The translations under genes were made by a program, and so were the position numbers. The notes under the pieces were generated by a model. The model ran no database searches. It was not told the DNA's origin and saw only the letters and a list, made by a program, of their open reading frames with translations. This document shows, piece after piece, positions 52,988 through 64,000 of a stretch of 64,000 bases of DNA (the stretch's first letter is position 1; each line of letters starts with the position of its first letter). Origin of the DNA: Sipunculus nudus (taxonomy: Eukaryota; Annelida; Sipuncula; Golfingiida; Sipunculidae); contig CM049307.1 in assembly GCA_026874595.1 (NCBI GenBank), forward strand, positions 43,282,362-43,346,361. The letters are read 5' to 3'.

Positions 52988-54189
52988 AACTATCAAGTTT
53001 ACAAAATATCTACCTAGAAATTATATATTAGGGTTTACAAAGCGCTCTTTCCAATAATCTCTATTGTAATAACGTTAATTGTTGTAACAATTAATATAGT
53101 AGTCGTAGGAAATGCTACTCCAAATATAATCATATTTTTATTAAACTAGGGCTTTCAATTGCCTTGGAACAAAAACGTGATCTTCTTAAAACCACCAGGT
53201 ACATTTTTTTTTATCTGTTGTCTGCCATTGATTGTTGTAGGCTTTGTTATACGGGCTATACATTGATTCATTCAGAATATGGATCCCACGGTTCTATTAT
53301 TGTGGCACCTTACAATTACTGTCTTTGACCTGAATGTTTACGACATGCGGCAACAGAGGGCAAAGAAACAATGTGATTAATGAATTGAATGCGAATGCCC
53401 TTTCTTCTTTGCTGTGTTATTGCTCATTTTGTCTGTTGAAATAGACTCACACAACATGTCATTGTTGCTATGGTAACCTTATGAATTAAAAAATACGTTA
53501 AAAATGAAATTATAAGACGTGAATCGGATAATTGACATGCATGTAAAATAAATCAGATAAATAGATGAAAAAAATATAAAAAATGTAATGACCAGTTGCA
53601 CAGAGAAAGAATGATTAAATTTTTATGGATTAATTTTTTAGTGTTGTTCCACAACCTTTTTAATTTCTCTTATCGCAATTTTTACGATTTCAAGAGTATG
53701 CATGAATAATATAAAGCCGGTTACCCAATACAACACAGGATCTGCTGCACAAAATTTTACGGGCATATTGATCCTGTGCCTGCACGGTATATCAGACGGT
53801 GAAAGCGGCAGGTAGTGACACGAATGTTCTTTTCAAATGTTTTTTTTTCGCTTCTTTTTATTGAGGGTAAACGTAACACCTATTGGTATCTTGTTGAGAA
53901 TTAAAGACTAAGGCTATAAAGCTCAGACATAATCATGGACCTGCCAGGAAGTTCAAGTGTCTGGTTAACTATCCTTAAATTTGTAATCCCAAATGGTAAG
54001 CTCTACCTGAAGAGTGAAAGCAGCCTAACCACTGTAAACAGTTATGTCGTACCAGCAGATGAAGTCAAACCGACTGCGTATTATTTTGTTAAATCAAATT
54101 ATCGATGCAGGGTCATATATCAATACAGTGAAGATAATTTACATTGTATCGGTGCAATGGTGATTCATGACAGCCCGTTTACACACACA

Positions 54190-54192
<3 letters not shown>
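52988..54192. other. Intergenic; one unassigned short ORF
   Basis: An ATG at 53,935 opens a frame (MDLPGSSSVWLTILKF..) that runs about 85 codons before entering a TA microsatellite at 54,193. The composition is protein-like, but it has no recognised family and no splice partner. I do not call it a gene. Confidence 0.2.

Positions 54193-54238
<46 letters not shown>
54193..54238. repeat. (TA)n microsatellite
   Basis: A 46-bp alternating AT run after a short CA run. Confidence 0.9.
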
Positions 54239-54241
<3 letters not shown>

Positions 54242-55003
54242 CAAATATGAATTCGCCTATCGCACGAACAACCATACACAGGTCCCCACCAAAAGTATAA
54301 AACCATCATTAGCATCTAACTATAGTAAACTTTTTTTTATAGAAAAAAGACACCAGCGTCACCACCTGCGTCTATTTCTCCATTAGGCCAAAAAAATTAA
54401 AGGTGTGGTTCTCAGGCACCGCCCGCATCAATTTTAAACCCCCACATCAAAACTTTTGATTTTGATTTTCAATAAAAACTTTCCAATTTTGAGCTGCTGC
54501 CGCTCCGACATTTCTTTCAAGAAGATAAAACCATACAATTTCCTTTGTTTTGTAGTGCTTTTACTTATTTACCAAAATAAATCTGTTATTTTCATGCTTT
54601 TCCCTTATCATTTGACCTTTTTATCGAAACATACCAACAAATTTAAATTAAAAAAAAAGCGCCCGCCCGCATTGATTTCTGAAAAAAAAGTGCCTGAGAA
54701 CCTTACCTTTTTTTTATTTTGGCCTTATGTATTTGTGTTGGCTGATTACTGTGTCCTCGTGGCTGGTCGATTAGTTACAAGTATACTGTTTTGAGTATAG
54801 ATGTGTAACACGTTCATTACTATGGTCTCCGGCTCACATTGTTGATCATGTTTATGTATAACACTGGCAGTACTAGTGCGATGGCTGTGTACACATTATA
54901 GGAGTACTCTGTGGCCATATCGTCCTGCATGGCACACTGCTATATATAACGTACGTCATCAATAGTCTGACGTTTTCATTGCAGTGGCTTCAATTTTTCT
55001 TCC

Positions 55004-55043
55004 GGGGGGGGGGGGGGGGCGGGGGGTGACTCGCCGACACTCA

Positions 55044-55085
<42 letters not shown>
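55004..55085. repeat. G-tract plus (CA)n microsatellite
   Basis: G16, C, G6 (55,004-55,026), then after 15 bases a CA run of about 42 bases. Confidence 0.92.
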
Positions 55086-55093
<8 letters not shown>

Positions 55094-55131
55094 CTATATA
55101 TATACCTTTATGGCGCCTGTATGACACATTT

Positions 55132-55169
<38 letters not shown>

Positions 55170-55215
55170 AAATGTGTCATACAGGCGCCATAAAGGTATA
55201 TATATAGTATATATA
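55086..55215. repeat. Near-perfect 130-bp palindrome centred on (TA)n
   Basis: The left arm ACCTTTATGGCGCCTGTATG / ACACATTTCAAATATAT is exactly reverse-complemented on the right (ATATATTTGAAATGTGTCAT / ACAGGCGCCATAAAGGT), with an AT run between. Position pairs sum to 110,301, so the centre is 55,150.5. Arms of about 60 bp including the flanking TA. Could be a hairpin element, a palindromic insertion or an inverted assembly artefact. Confidence 0.92.
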
Positions 55216-55358
55216 GTATATATATATATATATACTTAATCACATTTCAAATATATTTCAATATAATATTTCAATAATAATATATAATAATTTCAATATA
55301 GTATTAGTAAACTAATAAATGGAGCCTGTCTCTATTCTATTCAAATCTATATTTCATT

Positions 55359-55361
<3 letters not shown>

Positions 55362-55401
<40 letters not shown>

Positions 55402-55438
55402 CTCTGAAAAGTGTGTGTGTGTGTGGGGGGGGGGGGGG
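55362..55438. repeat. (TA)n, (GT)n and G14 tract
   Basis: A TA run of about 38 bases, a short GT run, and 14 G (55,425-55,438). Another G14 lies at 55,849-55,862. Confidence 0.9.
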
Positions 55439-55499
55439 TGATAATAACATTTACTATCTTCCCTTGCCAAAAAGTGAGGGGGATATAATATATACCCCG

Positions 55500-57180
55500 G
55501 CCCTGTTCAAATGGCAGACGCCACTTGTTAGAATTAACGAAATATTGGACCTATATCAGGATAGCCATCATTAGTATAACATTGTGAAATAGTTCGTTAA
55601 TCGTTATTCAAGGCAAATAGTAACAACACCATGTCAATCAATAAAATTAAGAGGTTCTAAATTACACACATATATGAGACCGCTGACCGCATAATACCTG
55701 TTCCGGGGCTAGGCCTATATATACTAGTAGACTGTGGAGACAGCATTTGGCCGGTGGTTTCGTTCGAAGCCTCCTATACACTAAATGTTCATCCTGACCT
55801 GAATTATTCCTAATATACACCGAGAGTCCGTCTCATTGGCCGATGTAAGGGGGGGGGGGGGGTCTTGAATAGTCCTTCTAAATAACTTGACTCAAATATC
55901 AAATATAGAAATAAATTCAGCATTCCTTGTAAGCCTCGTTCCCCTCGTTCTAGGGATCAAGCTGAAGTAGTCACCTCTTAAACGATATATATCTACATAT
56001 AAGTGGTCAAAATTTGTTTAAAGCTCAGGTTGACGAACATCAGTTTATGTCTACAAAACATATAGAGATAAATTTATCTTTCCCGAGCAGTATATGTTGT
56101 AGAAGTAAACTACTCTATGATTTGCGGTTTTAATTTCCACCTTTGCAGTATAATTAAAAGGAAATCACGTGGTTTCATTCAATAAAAACACCACAGGGCA
56201 TAAGGTATAGGGACCTATACAGCTCTATACTGAGTAAACCGCATATGATGTCCATCATACTTCACAAAAATAGCCATCAACCGTTGAAGTCCATTTTCTC
56301 CTTACCGATGCTCGCCATATTTTTTCGTTATTTACATAACCTCGGTGCGTTTTTTATGATCAACCTTAAGCAAGTGACAGCCTTGCATTTACTTTTATAT
56401 GGGACAAGTTCGTGACACCTCACACTCCACATATGAAAGATTGCCGTGTCTATATACCTCATGTTGTCCTGTCACTAACGACCACGCACAAACAAACGTG
56501 AGTCAAGTCTACGTGAACCCCGTGGCTTCGTACACTGAATCCTGCAGTACGTATCCCTCAATAATGGACAAACAAACATCAGCGATTGGCCAAGCTGCGC
56601 ACATTTTATGCGATATTTTTTAAAAAAATTATCATCAACATTTTTGCAGATATTTCTCAATTAGGTTATATAAGGTTAACCTATTTAGCGACACAGTATA
56701 GACTATAATGAGACTGCCTATGGGAGTTTGTGTACGCGACAGGTGATGTCACAATTGCTAATATAAAAAGGGTGAAATTAGATGAAATTTTAATGCCCAT
56801 AGCAATCAGACTACAAACTATCTTAATTTTCTAGCAACTTACAAGACAAGATTTAGCAAGATCTTATAAAAGCCGGATGTAACAAGGGGGAGGGGCCTAT
56901 AGGTTGACCATAAGGTGCCCGGTCTAAAAGATATTTGAATACCGATATCTTTGGTGCAGGGGGAACTATATAGCCACTTTGTTATAAACCTTGGATAGGC
57001 CTCACTTTTGTCAGTGTACTGTTAAACCTATACCGAGTGAGGTATTGACCTCCTGGACCCTGCATACAAACAGGTAAACAAAACCCCGGACCCCTTGTGG
57101 CGAAGACTCATCCAGTATGCAAATGAAACACACAGAAACCTAGGTATGAGCTGTGTTATTTGTATGAAGATATAGGTGTA
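55500..57180. other. Intergenic, no gene seen
   Basis: Apart from the G14 tract there is no repeat or exon I can support. The short frame at 56,399-56,623 has no family resemblance. Confidence 0.35.
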
Positions 57181-57226
57181 AGATCAATGAGACCTCTCCC
57201 CTGGAATGTCCAGCGGGCCCGGTCTG

Positions 57227-57368
57227 TATTTATAGCAGCGCATGACGTCACACCACACCAGTTCTGATTGATTTACACCTGACGGGTAAGGCAACACTGG
57301 ACTTGTTAAATCTGTCAAGAACAAGTTGTGATCGTTTTGGATATCGAGATCTTCCTTCTGCTAATCAG
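57227..57368 (+). promoter_or_regulatory. Possible plus-strand core promoter and noncoding first exon
   Basis: TATTTATAG (57,227-57,235) resembles a TATA box and is followed by TGACGTCA (57,243-57,250), a CREB/ATF site. About 110 bases later CTAATCAG joins a strong donor GTATGT (57,369). The arrangement fits a promoter with a 5' UTR exon for a gene extending right, but no coding exon in phase was identified before the window ends. Confidence 0.25.
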
Positions 57369-57369
57369 G

Positions 57370-59117
57370 TATGTACTTAAGTCAGAATGTACGCCGATAC
57401 TTGGAAAGCCCTCTTTGTTTCAAGTATATACATGCGTGAAGTAATTACTATCGGGACTAATCGTTTATATGCGTAAAATGGACTAGGAGAACAGAATGCA
57501 GCTGAATGCAGGGTGTGCCCATAAGTGTGTGTTTTCATTGTATGTGAATTTTTCTTCTAACAATTTATGGTTGTATGTTTATGTTTGTTTAAATGTGTAC
57601 CCGTCTGTGAGTGGATCATTCTCTAATGCAATATGCATGTAGGTTCGTATAACAAACCTTGTCGTGGGGGTCCATTTGTGTCATGCACAAGCACACGCAC
57701 ATATATTCTAGATGAAATGATGTGAACATTAATTGGTTATAATTTTATGAAATATATAACTATTTCACCAACTTAATCAGGCCTGCCAATTCAATCTTTA
57801 ATAAAAGTCACTTTTTCGAGGATTTCCTGAAAATGACCCCAATTAATCTTTTTTTCCTTTTTCGCAGCACTCTTTTTTTTTTCTTTCTTTTTTTCAAAGT
57901 GAAAAATTCCAAAATAGATTATTACTCTCCTGCAAAAGAATCCAGTTAGTACAAGAATGGTACACTTCTCACTTTTTCTTTGTGCAAATGTCCAGCATGT
58001 GTCACAACAAGTGGAAAATACCCTTATCTTCATGCAGGGGATGCGCAGCATGTATGTTTCTGATTTGATTTTTCAATATTATTATTTTTACCAGCAAGAA
58101 TATTATATAACATTTCCAACGCTTACTTCAGATATGAATAGCAATATTGAACTTAAATAACTTAATTCTCTTCCTTAAGTTTTACCTTTTTGTCCTGAGG
58201 ATTACATCAATTCCGTTTCTGTTTACATTGATACTTTGCCACAAACAAAAAGAACATACGTAATTGATTGGCCCGGGGTTTTCTTTGAGCCCCGATGCTA
58301 CTGACATGTTATTGTTAAAATAGTCCTGAGTAATACAACCATAGTCCTCATGTGGTCTGTCAATAAAAGATGATGCATGTTCTTTCTGTACAGTTCTGAT
58401 CGTTAAACAATGTTTTTCTTAACTTTCATGTCTGGGTTAGGGTCTATATCAGTGACGTCTCTGATATTTCAGATTATTATAGAACGTAATGGTAGATGTA
58501 AGACCATTGCGAATTGTCATATTTACAAGAAGGAATTACAAGATAATGCATTTAAAGTAGAGGTTTTCCTGCTTTACGAACACCTGGAATGATATACACA
58601 ACCGGTGTATTTATCGGTATTTAAATACACACCTGGTATAAAATGTTCATGCTAGTTAATACAAACAATCAAATTACGAAACCCGATACAGGCATGCCAC
58701 CAACGTACAATTACAGGCATTAATTAAATTGGCCTATTCCCCCATCTGACGTCTATGAGCTAAAAATAATCTCTTCAACCTTTTATAAAATTAGGCCAGA
58801 TAATGTTGAACCCACCGCACACAGGATGTTTGTTTTGTTTATATCCAAATTAATCCAATTACATTCAACAAGGCCATCTGTCGGAAAAATAGACGAACTG
58901 GAGTTTTACAAAGGGTGTTTTGCAATTAATGACCTTCTCACTTCCGCCCATATGTAAGCATTGTAGTTGTCATGTTTTTTTCTGGTAGCCAGATTTGGCA
59001 GAAGTACCGTGTTTACCAATAGGCCGTTGATAAACAAGTTTATACATCCATCACAGAGACTTTATTAGATCTTTCCTTAATATGAATCATCTGCAGTTCA
59101 GAAGTATGTACGCAGAG
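57370..59117. other. Intergenic or intronic; short shared repeat at 58,726
   Basis: GGCCTATTCCCCCATCTGAC then GTCTATGAGCTAAAAA (58,734-58,769) matches GGCCTATTCCGATATCTGAT then GTCTATTAACTAAAAA at about 61,556, so a small dispersed repeat is present. Otherwise no supported feature. Confidence 0.4.
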
Positions 59118-59388
59118 TAAAGCCTTTAAGTCACATACATGGTACAACACATATATACGACAGGTCTACGACAGAAAATTGGGGAAATTCCTTGGATAGT
59201 CGTGGGTGTGTCGTACGAAATTCTTGTGTTTTGCGACGGAAAAAAAACTGTCGTAGACCCTTGTCGTATAGAATTTTGAACATTTCCAACATCTTTTTCA
59301 GCGTCGTAGGTTATTCTTTATGTCAGGCCGAACTCGTAGGTCTGTTGTACGCTGCCTTGTGACTGCCGTGGCTTTGTCTTATTAAGCC
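59118..59388. mobile_element. Foldback element A of a three-MITE cluster
   Basis: Left end AAAGCCTTTAAGTCACATAC, then GGTACAACAC and ACGACAGGTCTACGACAG. The right end read inverted is AAAGCCACGGCAGTCACAAG then CGTACAACAGACCTACGA. Rich in CGTACGAC/GTCGTA motifs. Related to element C. Confidence 0.65.
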
Positions 59389-59390
59389 CA

Positions 59391-59882
59391 GCACTGACGT
59401 TACGAAATTGGATACGATGGGATAGGAAGCAGGATACGACTTCGAATCCTGGTTTCTTGGCTTCTTATCACAACGTGTATGTTGAGATCTGATACGACGT
59501 CCAACGATCTTGGCTTCGTATCGTATTGTATTTTTTCGAGCATGTTCAAAATTTTCGTATCGTAACAGGCAATCGTAATTCCGCCGCATGAGTGAAAGCA
59601 ATACCAATAATCTCCTCCTCTTCCGTCTGGTAGATTCTCTTCACCTCCACTTAATAATCAGGCTACGAAGCACATAAAGCCAATTTACTGCGATGTATAG
59701 TTTCATTGGCAGCCATGTTGCTGATCGGTATTTGAAGTAATTATCCCGTCCCCTTTTGCACGACATTCGTATAACGTACGTAGAAATACGACAGGGATCT
59801 TGGGTATTTACGATACGACATTGTGATAGGAAATTAAAAAATTGTATCGTATCCAAATTTCGTAACGTGTGCGCTGGGCTTT
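59391..59882. mobile_element. Foldback element B (AGCCCAGC ends, TTA flanks)
   Basis: Left AGCCCAGCACTGACGTTACG, then AAATTGGATACGAT; right TCGTATCCAAATTTCGTAAC, then GTGTGCGCTGGGCT, the inverse. The flanking trinucleotide TTA occurs on both sides, compatible with the 3-bp target duplication of PIF/Harbinger elements (inference). The terminal inverted repeats exceed 60 bp. The two short minus-strand frames inside are not genes. Confidence 0.7.
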
Positions 59883-60187
59883 AAGCCTAGGTCACATGCA
59901 TCGCACAACACATATACGACAGGTCTACGACAGAAAATCGAGTAAATTTTTCTTTTTGTATTACGACCATCGTAGGGGCCTCATACGACTGTCGTAGGAA
60001 GAGCGTACGATAAGTATCAGACAGCCCTGACCAATTTTCCCACGACCGTCATACAACATATATTTTAAATGTGAACACATCCACGAAATTATAAAAAAAA
60101 GTCCCAAACCTACGACGGTTCCATCTGTCATAGCCCTGGTGAAATCGTACAGCCAAAATCTTAGGTTGTTTGTGACTTAGGCTTCAA
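59883..60187. mobile_element. Foldback element C of the MITE cluster
   Basis: AAGCCTAGGTCACATGCATC, then ACGACAGGTCTACGACAG, at the left; the right end reads inverted as TTGAAGCCTAAGTCACAAAC. The left 70 bp match element A (ACACATATACGACAGGTCTA then CGACAGAAAAT). Confidence 0.65.
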
Positions 60188-63100
60188 GACAGACATAATT
60201 CTGGAGAAAGGTATAGATTCATAGCTTGCTTTAATGCACTTTGTGCAAGCAAAAACACTTGGTAAGTAGCATTCCTCTGTTTTTTTTTTTGTAAACATTT
60301 GAGTATAAAAGAACTTTCTTATGTTAAAAGTTGAAACAAGTTACAGAAATTGTTGCACAGTGTTTAATAAAGGAAGAACTTTTTAGCACAGCCCTAGGAG
60401 CCGTGTGCCAAACATGATACTTAACGTCGCAGATTTGCTTTGGTTTTGGATAAAATTATGTTCCTAAACTTGAAGAAACTAAAGTCAATTGGTGAATTGA
60501 GAGTAACTCCTGTATCGTCCTCGATAATTGGCTGAGTTGGAGAGGGGTTTATTATTTCGCTTTATTTGTGTATTATAGCTGACCGGGTTGTTCACTCTTA
60601 GACACTGCTGATGTAATAAGAAAGACCTCAAATTTCCATTAAGAGCCTTCCGGCGCTAAGTAAACCATGGAACTGATTGAATATGCTGCTGAGATTATTA
60701 ACGGGGTATCGGTGATTCCGAATACAGTTTATGTCAGATCTTTTACAATTACACAGCCAGTATTACGTCCACCGCCAATAACACTTCCACTAACATTTCT
60801 CGTGCCATATCGATTTGTTTGGTACATTGAGATCGATGACAATCCCGTGGTCAACATGGCTTAACAGGGGTCGAAAATAACGCCTTCCCGCCTGTCTCAG
60901 ACAGCTTAACACCAGCACGGAAAGGCATTTTTCAATTTGTACCAATCCGTTGGAAAGGTGAACAAATATAGATGTTTCCACATTAGTAGCTGATAAGTAG
61001 TAATAAAAATGACATAAAAACCAAACATTTTCCAGGTGGTCTTCTTCTGCATGCCTATATTTCCTATATATTCTTATAAAATGGTCTATAATTTCTAATA
61101 ATTTCCGGCATTTAGGCCCTCATCTCCTTTATTTTCCTTGGGTGTTCCAATGCAAAATCGTGTTTCTGATATAACAGTGTTTTTTTTTCATCTCCAAATA
61201 AGACGGCGGAATCAGGTTTTCACTGAGAGATGTGTCACTGAAATGTTCAAGTTGATATGATGGTTGGTTGCATCTTTAGCGGAAAGACAAATTTTCTGCG
61301 GAAAGACAAACCTGTGTTAATGCTTTACCGGTAGTAAGGTGAAATGTTCAAAGTATTAAGATCCCTGTTAAATTAACACTGATCCAAAGTATAGGTGAAA
61401 ACTGCCGGCTCAGACTTAACAACAATATATAACTAATATATACAGAGCAACCTTCATTCAACCATGGCATTAATGTTCAGTAAGCAGCATCATGGCAGGC
61501 CTGTGAGAACGGTCAGCTGGAAAAGCTTCAGTTTTTGACATTATGCCTTAAAGGGGCCTATTCCGATATCTGATGTCTATTAACTAAAAACAATTTTTGG
61601 AACAATATTATTAAAATAGTCCAGGTTCTTTAGACAGGGTACCATCGGATGCAGGGATTTCCTCGAATAGAAAATTCCACGGGTTTTCTGGTGTAGAAAA
61701 TCTTAACATCTAATGAACCAGCTTTAAATAAATTGAGACAGTGAGGATTGCAAATCAGTTAAAGGAACAGAAATATATGCTTTCCTGTATTAGTCTCTAT
61801 ATTCAGTTGAAGCCACATGGCCGGTTATTTGTAAATAGATGGAAAAGTTTCGCTGGGTTGCACATTCTGTTGATCAAACCGTTATGAACAGGAGTACACC
61901 TCTCTCTTTACAGATGTTTATTTGTACGCGAAATGTTATCCTCTTATACATGTAATTATTCTTCAACATTTATATAATACTCTTTTTACTCAGAGAGAAT
62001 TCAAAATTGCTTTAAAGTGTACATTTTTTATAAATTAATAAACACACTCCATATTTAGATCGTTTTAAAAATACAAATTATACAACGACTAGATCCAAGT
62101 GAACTCTAGTTCATGGGAAATATGATGGTTGTGGTCATTTGCCACAATTTCACAGATAATTGAAGTGAATATCACCTCCCTGGATTTTAGGATTCGGCCG
62201 TTTAAATCACATCTTTATTTTAAGAAACTCGCTTATGTGACCACCTCGGTTTATACGTCACAGGTATAAATGACACCAAAAATACTATATGGCCATTGAT
62301 AACTGTCTTGGTTCATGAAGTAATATTTTTTTACACATCTATATACTCGCCGTCTTTATGAATTGACATTTTCTTCGACTGATGCAGGCTCCTGTTATAC
62401 CGCCAGGCCCTGTTGTATTTAATGAGCCTCTGTGTTATTGTTATCTTTTATTACCAAGTCTGACATATCCGATTCTTGTTTTCATTCTTTTGAGTGTCTT
62501 GATTTCTTTCAGCCTTGAAATTGTTTAAGAATGTGAAATATGAGCATAAATCGAGTTGTCAATATTAACTGACCAGAGAAAATAAAATGAGCTCTTCTGT
62601 TTACTAAATGATAATCAATGTTCCTCTAACATTTGGTAATGCACGTTTCTGCGTCAGCCCATAAGAATATTTTTCTTGCCAGATTTAACCCTTATAAATC
62701 TACCACTTCATAAAAAAACTGTGTATGTGATAATGTCATAGATACGGAGCATATGCCAACGTTAAATGGCAGGTATAGATTTGACATTTTACATTCATGC
62801 ACTAATACCTATCACAAAGACATGTCAGACCAGCGATGACTGTGTCTGGATATACGTGACATCCGGGTTTACTTGGAAAATCAATAGATTGAAGACGCAG
62901 TAACATTAACACCGGGTCACTTCATGAAAAAACATACAGGATAAGATGCCCTCCATGTTTCTCAGCGGACAGGTTTTCCTTTAATAATAAGAACACTGGA
63001 ACGATTTTTTTTACATTCTATAAAATTAGGGGATTCTTTTGACTATATTCACAGGTTAATTTCAAGCTTTGTGCGAGGGAATTTAGAGTCGGATTGTTTT

Positions 63101-63339
63101 ATCTGTTCTTTCTTATGTAACCCTGTTTAAAGTTCCAATTCTTGACATGGTTCAATTAAATTACATTACCCATTGAATGTATTACGAAATTTTATATACA
63201 ACTATGTTGTTCACGTATAAAGTGAATTTTACCTATTGTAGCGTTTAATGTATTGTAGCATATCATGACTGACTTATTTGTCGTGTATATAATATTTATG
63301 TACATGTATCTTTGATGATTCATATATTGTGTTACATAT
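60188..63339. other. Intergenic or intronic, no supported gene
   Basis: An ATG at 60,667 in good context opens a 65-codon frame (MELIEYAAEIINGVSVIPNT..), without recognised similarity. The repeat seen at 58,734 recurs at about 61,549-61,640, beginning TTAAAGGGGCCTATTCC. The rest is AT-rich. Confidence 0.35.
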
Positions 63340-63476
63340 GCATACTGTATATTTTATAATCTTTGTACCAGGTTTTTATATCATGTTTTAAGGTTACAGG
63401 GCCTGTGGAAGAACAGAATATAATACTGAACAGGCTACCCTGTATAAATATATTGAAATAAATAAATAAATAAAAA
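63340..63476 (+). mobile_element. 3' tail of a LINE or SINE (AATAAATAAATAAA)
   Basis: GGTTACAGGGCCTGTGGAAG, then AACAG..AACAGGCTACCCTGTATAAAT and (AATA)n. The GGGCCTGTGGAAGA..CTGTATAAAT context followed by a short tandem tail resembles 3' ends of invertebrate non-LTR elements. No ORF is present in the fragment. Confidence 0.5.
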
Positions 63477-63485
63477 TTCATCATT

Positions 63486-63926
63486 TTAATATATAAACAT
63501 GCGTTCTCCAATATCTGCTGAGGATAAGGATAATGCACATGATAATAAATTTGAGTTGAAATATTTTATGAGTTCACTTTTTTGTGCAATCGAAAAGTCG
63601 CAGGATTCAGCGGGTTGATACTTTTTTACATATCGCTGATATTTCAGCATCTGCGTCGTTTCTTTAAAAGTTGTCCCTCTGTCCAGGTTTGGAGAGCATT
63701 GAATGACTGACTGACAGTGAAGTCGGCGCTCGAGCCAGCACAGGTCTCCGGAAAATCCGGCCTGCACTGGCTCTCTCAGCAACGACAAAGTTTGACAGAT
63801 TGTGTCGGTTTTCCGTAACATCTCGTTAATTCCCGGCTTCTGTAAACATGAGCGATAATACGAGAACAATGCCGTCAGTGAAAGAGCGGGGGATGGCTCA
63901 CAGTTAGCCATCAAAATGAAAGTCAT
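63486..63926 (-). CDS. Unassigned ORF, 146 codons (possible exon)
   Basis: Begins MTFILMANCEPSPALSLTAL and runs without low-complexity or repeat motifs through a mid-section CLQKPGINEMLRKTDTICQT and basic KYQRYVKKYQ to a stop near 63,486. It is the longest such frame in the right third and lies in a locally GC-richer patch (about 63,640-63,900). No signal peptide, membrane helix or family motif is recognised, and no poly-A signal follows closely. It may be an exon of a gene beyond the right edge, or chance. Confidence 0.25.
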   Translation of the reverse strand: MTFILMANCEPSPALSLTALFSYYRSCLQKPGINEMLRKTDTICQTLSLLREPVQAGFSGDLCWLERRLHCQSVIQCSPNLDRGTTFKETTQMLKYQRYVKKYQPAESCDFSIAQKSELIKYFNSNLLSCALSLSSADIGERMFIY

Positions 63927-64000
63927 CCGGTCATGAGCGTCAATATATTTAGTGAATGACGGAATACTATAATATATGGCAAATTATTAATACATGTCAA

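Noticed and set aside
56475-56660. Short overlapping frames near 56.4-56.7 kb
   Set aside because: No motif, splice context or repeat identity.

Overview
The window is AT-rich eukaryotic DNA with spliced genes, long introns and many interspersed repeats, microsatellites and poly-G tracts. Several repeats (140-bp tandem units around GGTGGCGCCACC, an (ACGG)n-containing repeat ending in GTCAGCTGAGCTAA, CAG..GCGGATCC elements, an AATAAATAAA-tailed retroelement end) look like those of marine invertebrates, and a bivalve mollusc is my best guess. That is inference; no taxonomic marker gene is present.

The one gene I can identify is on the minus strand: the 5' part of a transmembrane channel-like (TMC) gene. 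It runs from a start codon at 22,704 down to 3,405 and continues off the left edge. Eight coding exons join with matching splice phases (22566-22704, 19559-19602, 11180-11236, 10466-10514, 7836-8021, 6749-6980, 4208-4262, 3405-3674). Together they encode the first 344 residues: a Lys/His-rich N-terminus, a long polar cytoplasmic region, the conserved pre-TM1 block and TM1. The introns carry two repeat families, (1) the (ACGG)n/GTCAGCTGAGC repeat and (2) the GGTGGCGCCACC element, plus smaller foldback elements.

From 22.8 to 45.7 kb I see no convincing gene, only layered transposable elements. A decayed non-LTR retrotransposon (reverse transcriptase with stops and a frameshift) sits inside a terminal-inverted-repeat element at 23.7-25.3 kb. 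A third GGTGGCGCCACC element lies at 29.1-30.3 kb and an ancient inverted relative at 43-44 kb. A TTAAAGGG-ended element at 36.5-37.2 kb is interrupted by a small CAG..GCGGATCC element with a 5-bp target duplication. From 45,778 to 49,857 there is a 74-bp satellite of about 55 copies with a nested 1,110-bp (15-monomer) duplication.

The right third (50-64 kb) holds another TTAAAGGG-ended element, a large palindrome centred at 55,150, a cluster of three foldback elements at 59.1-60.2 kb, a possible plus-strand promoter with first exon near 57.25 kb, a retroelement 3' tail near 63.4 kb, and an unassigned 146-codon minus-strand ORF at the right edge. The nonrepetitive stretches between these are listed as having no supported gene.
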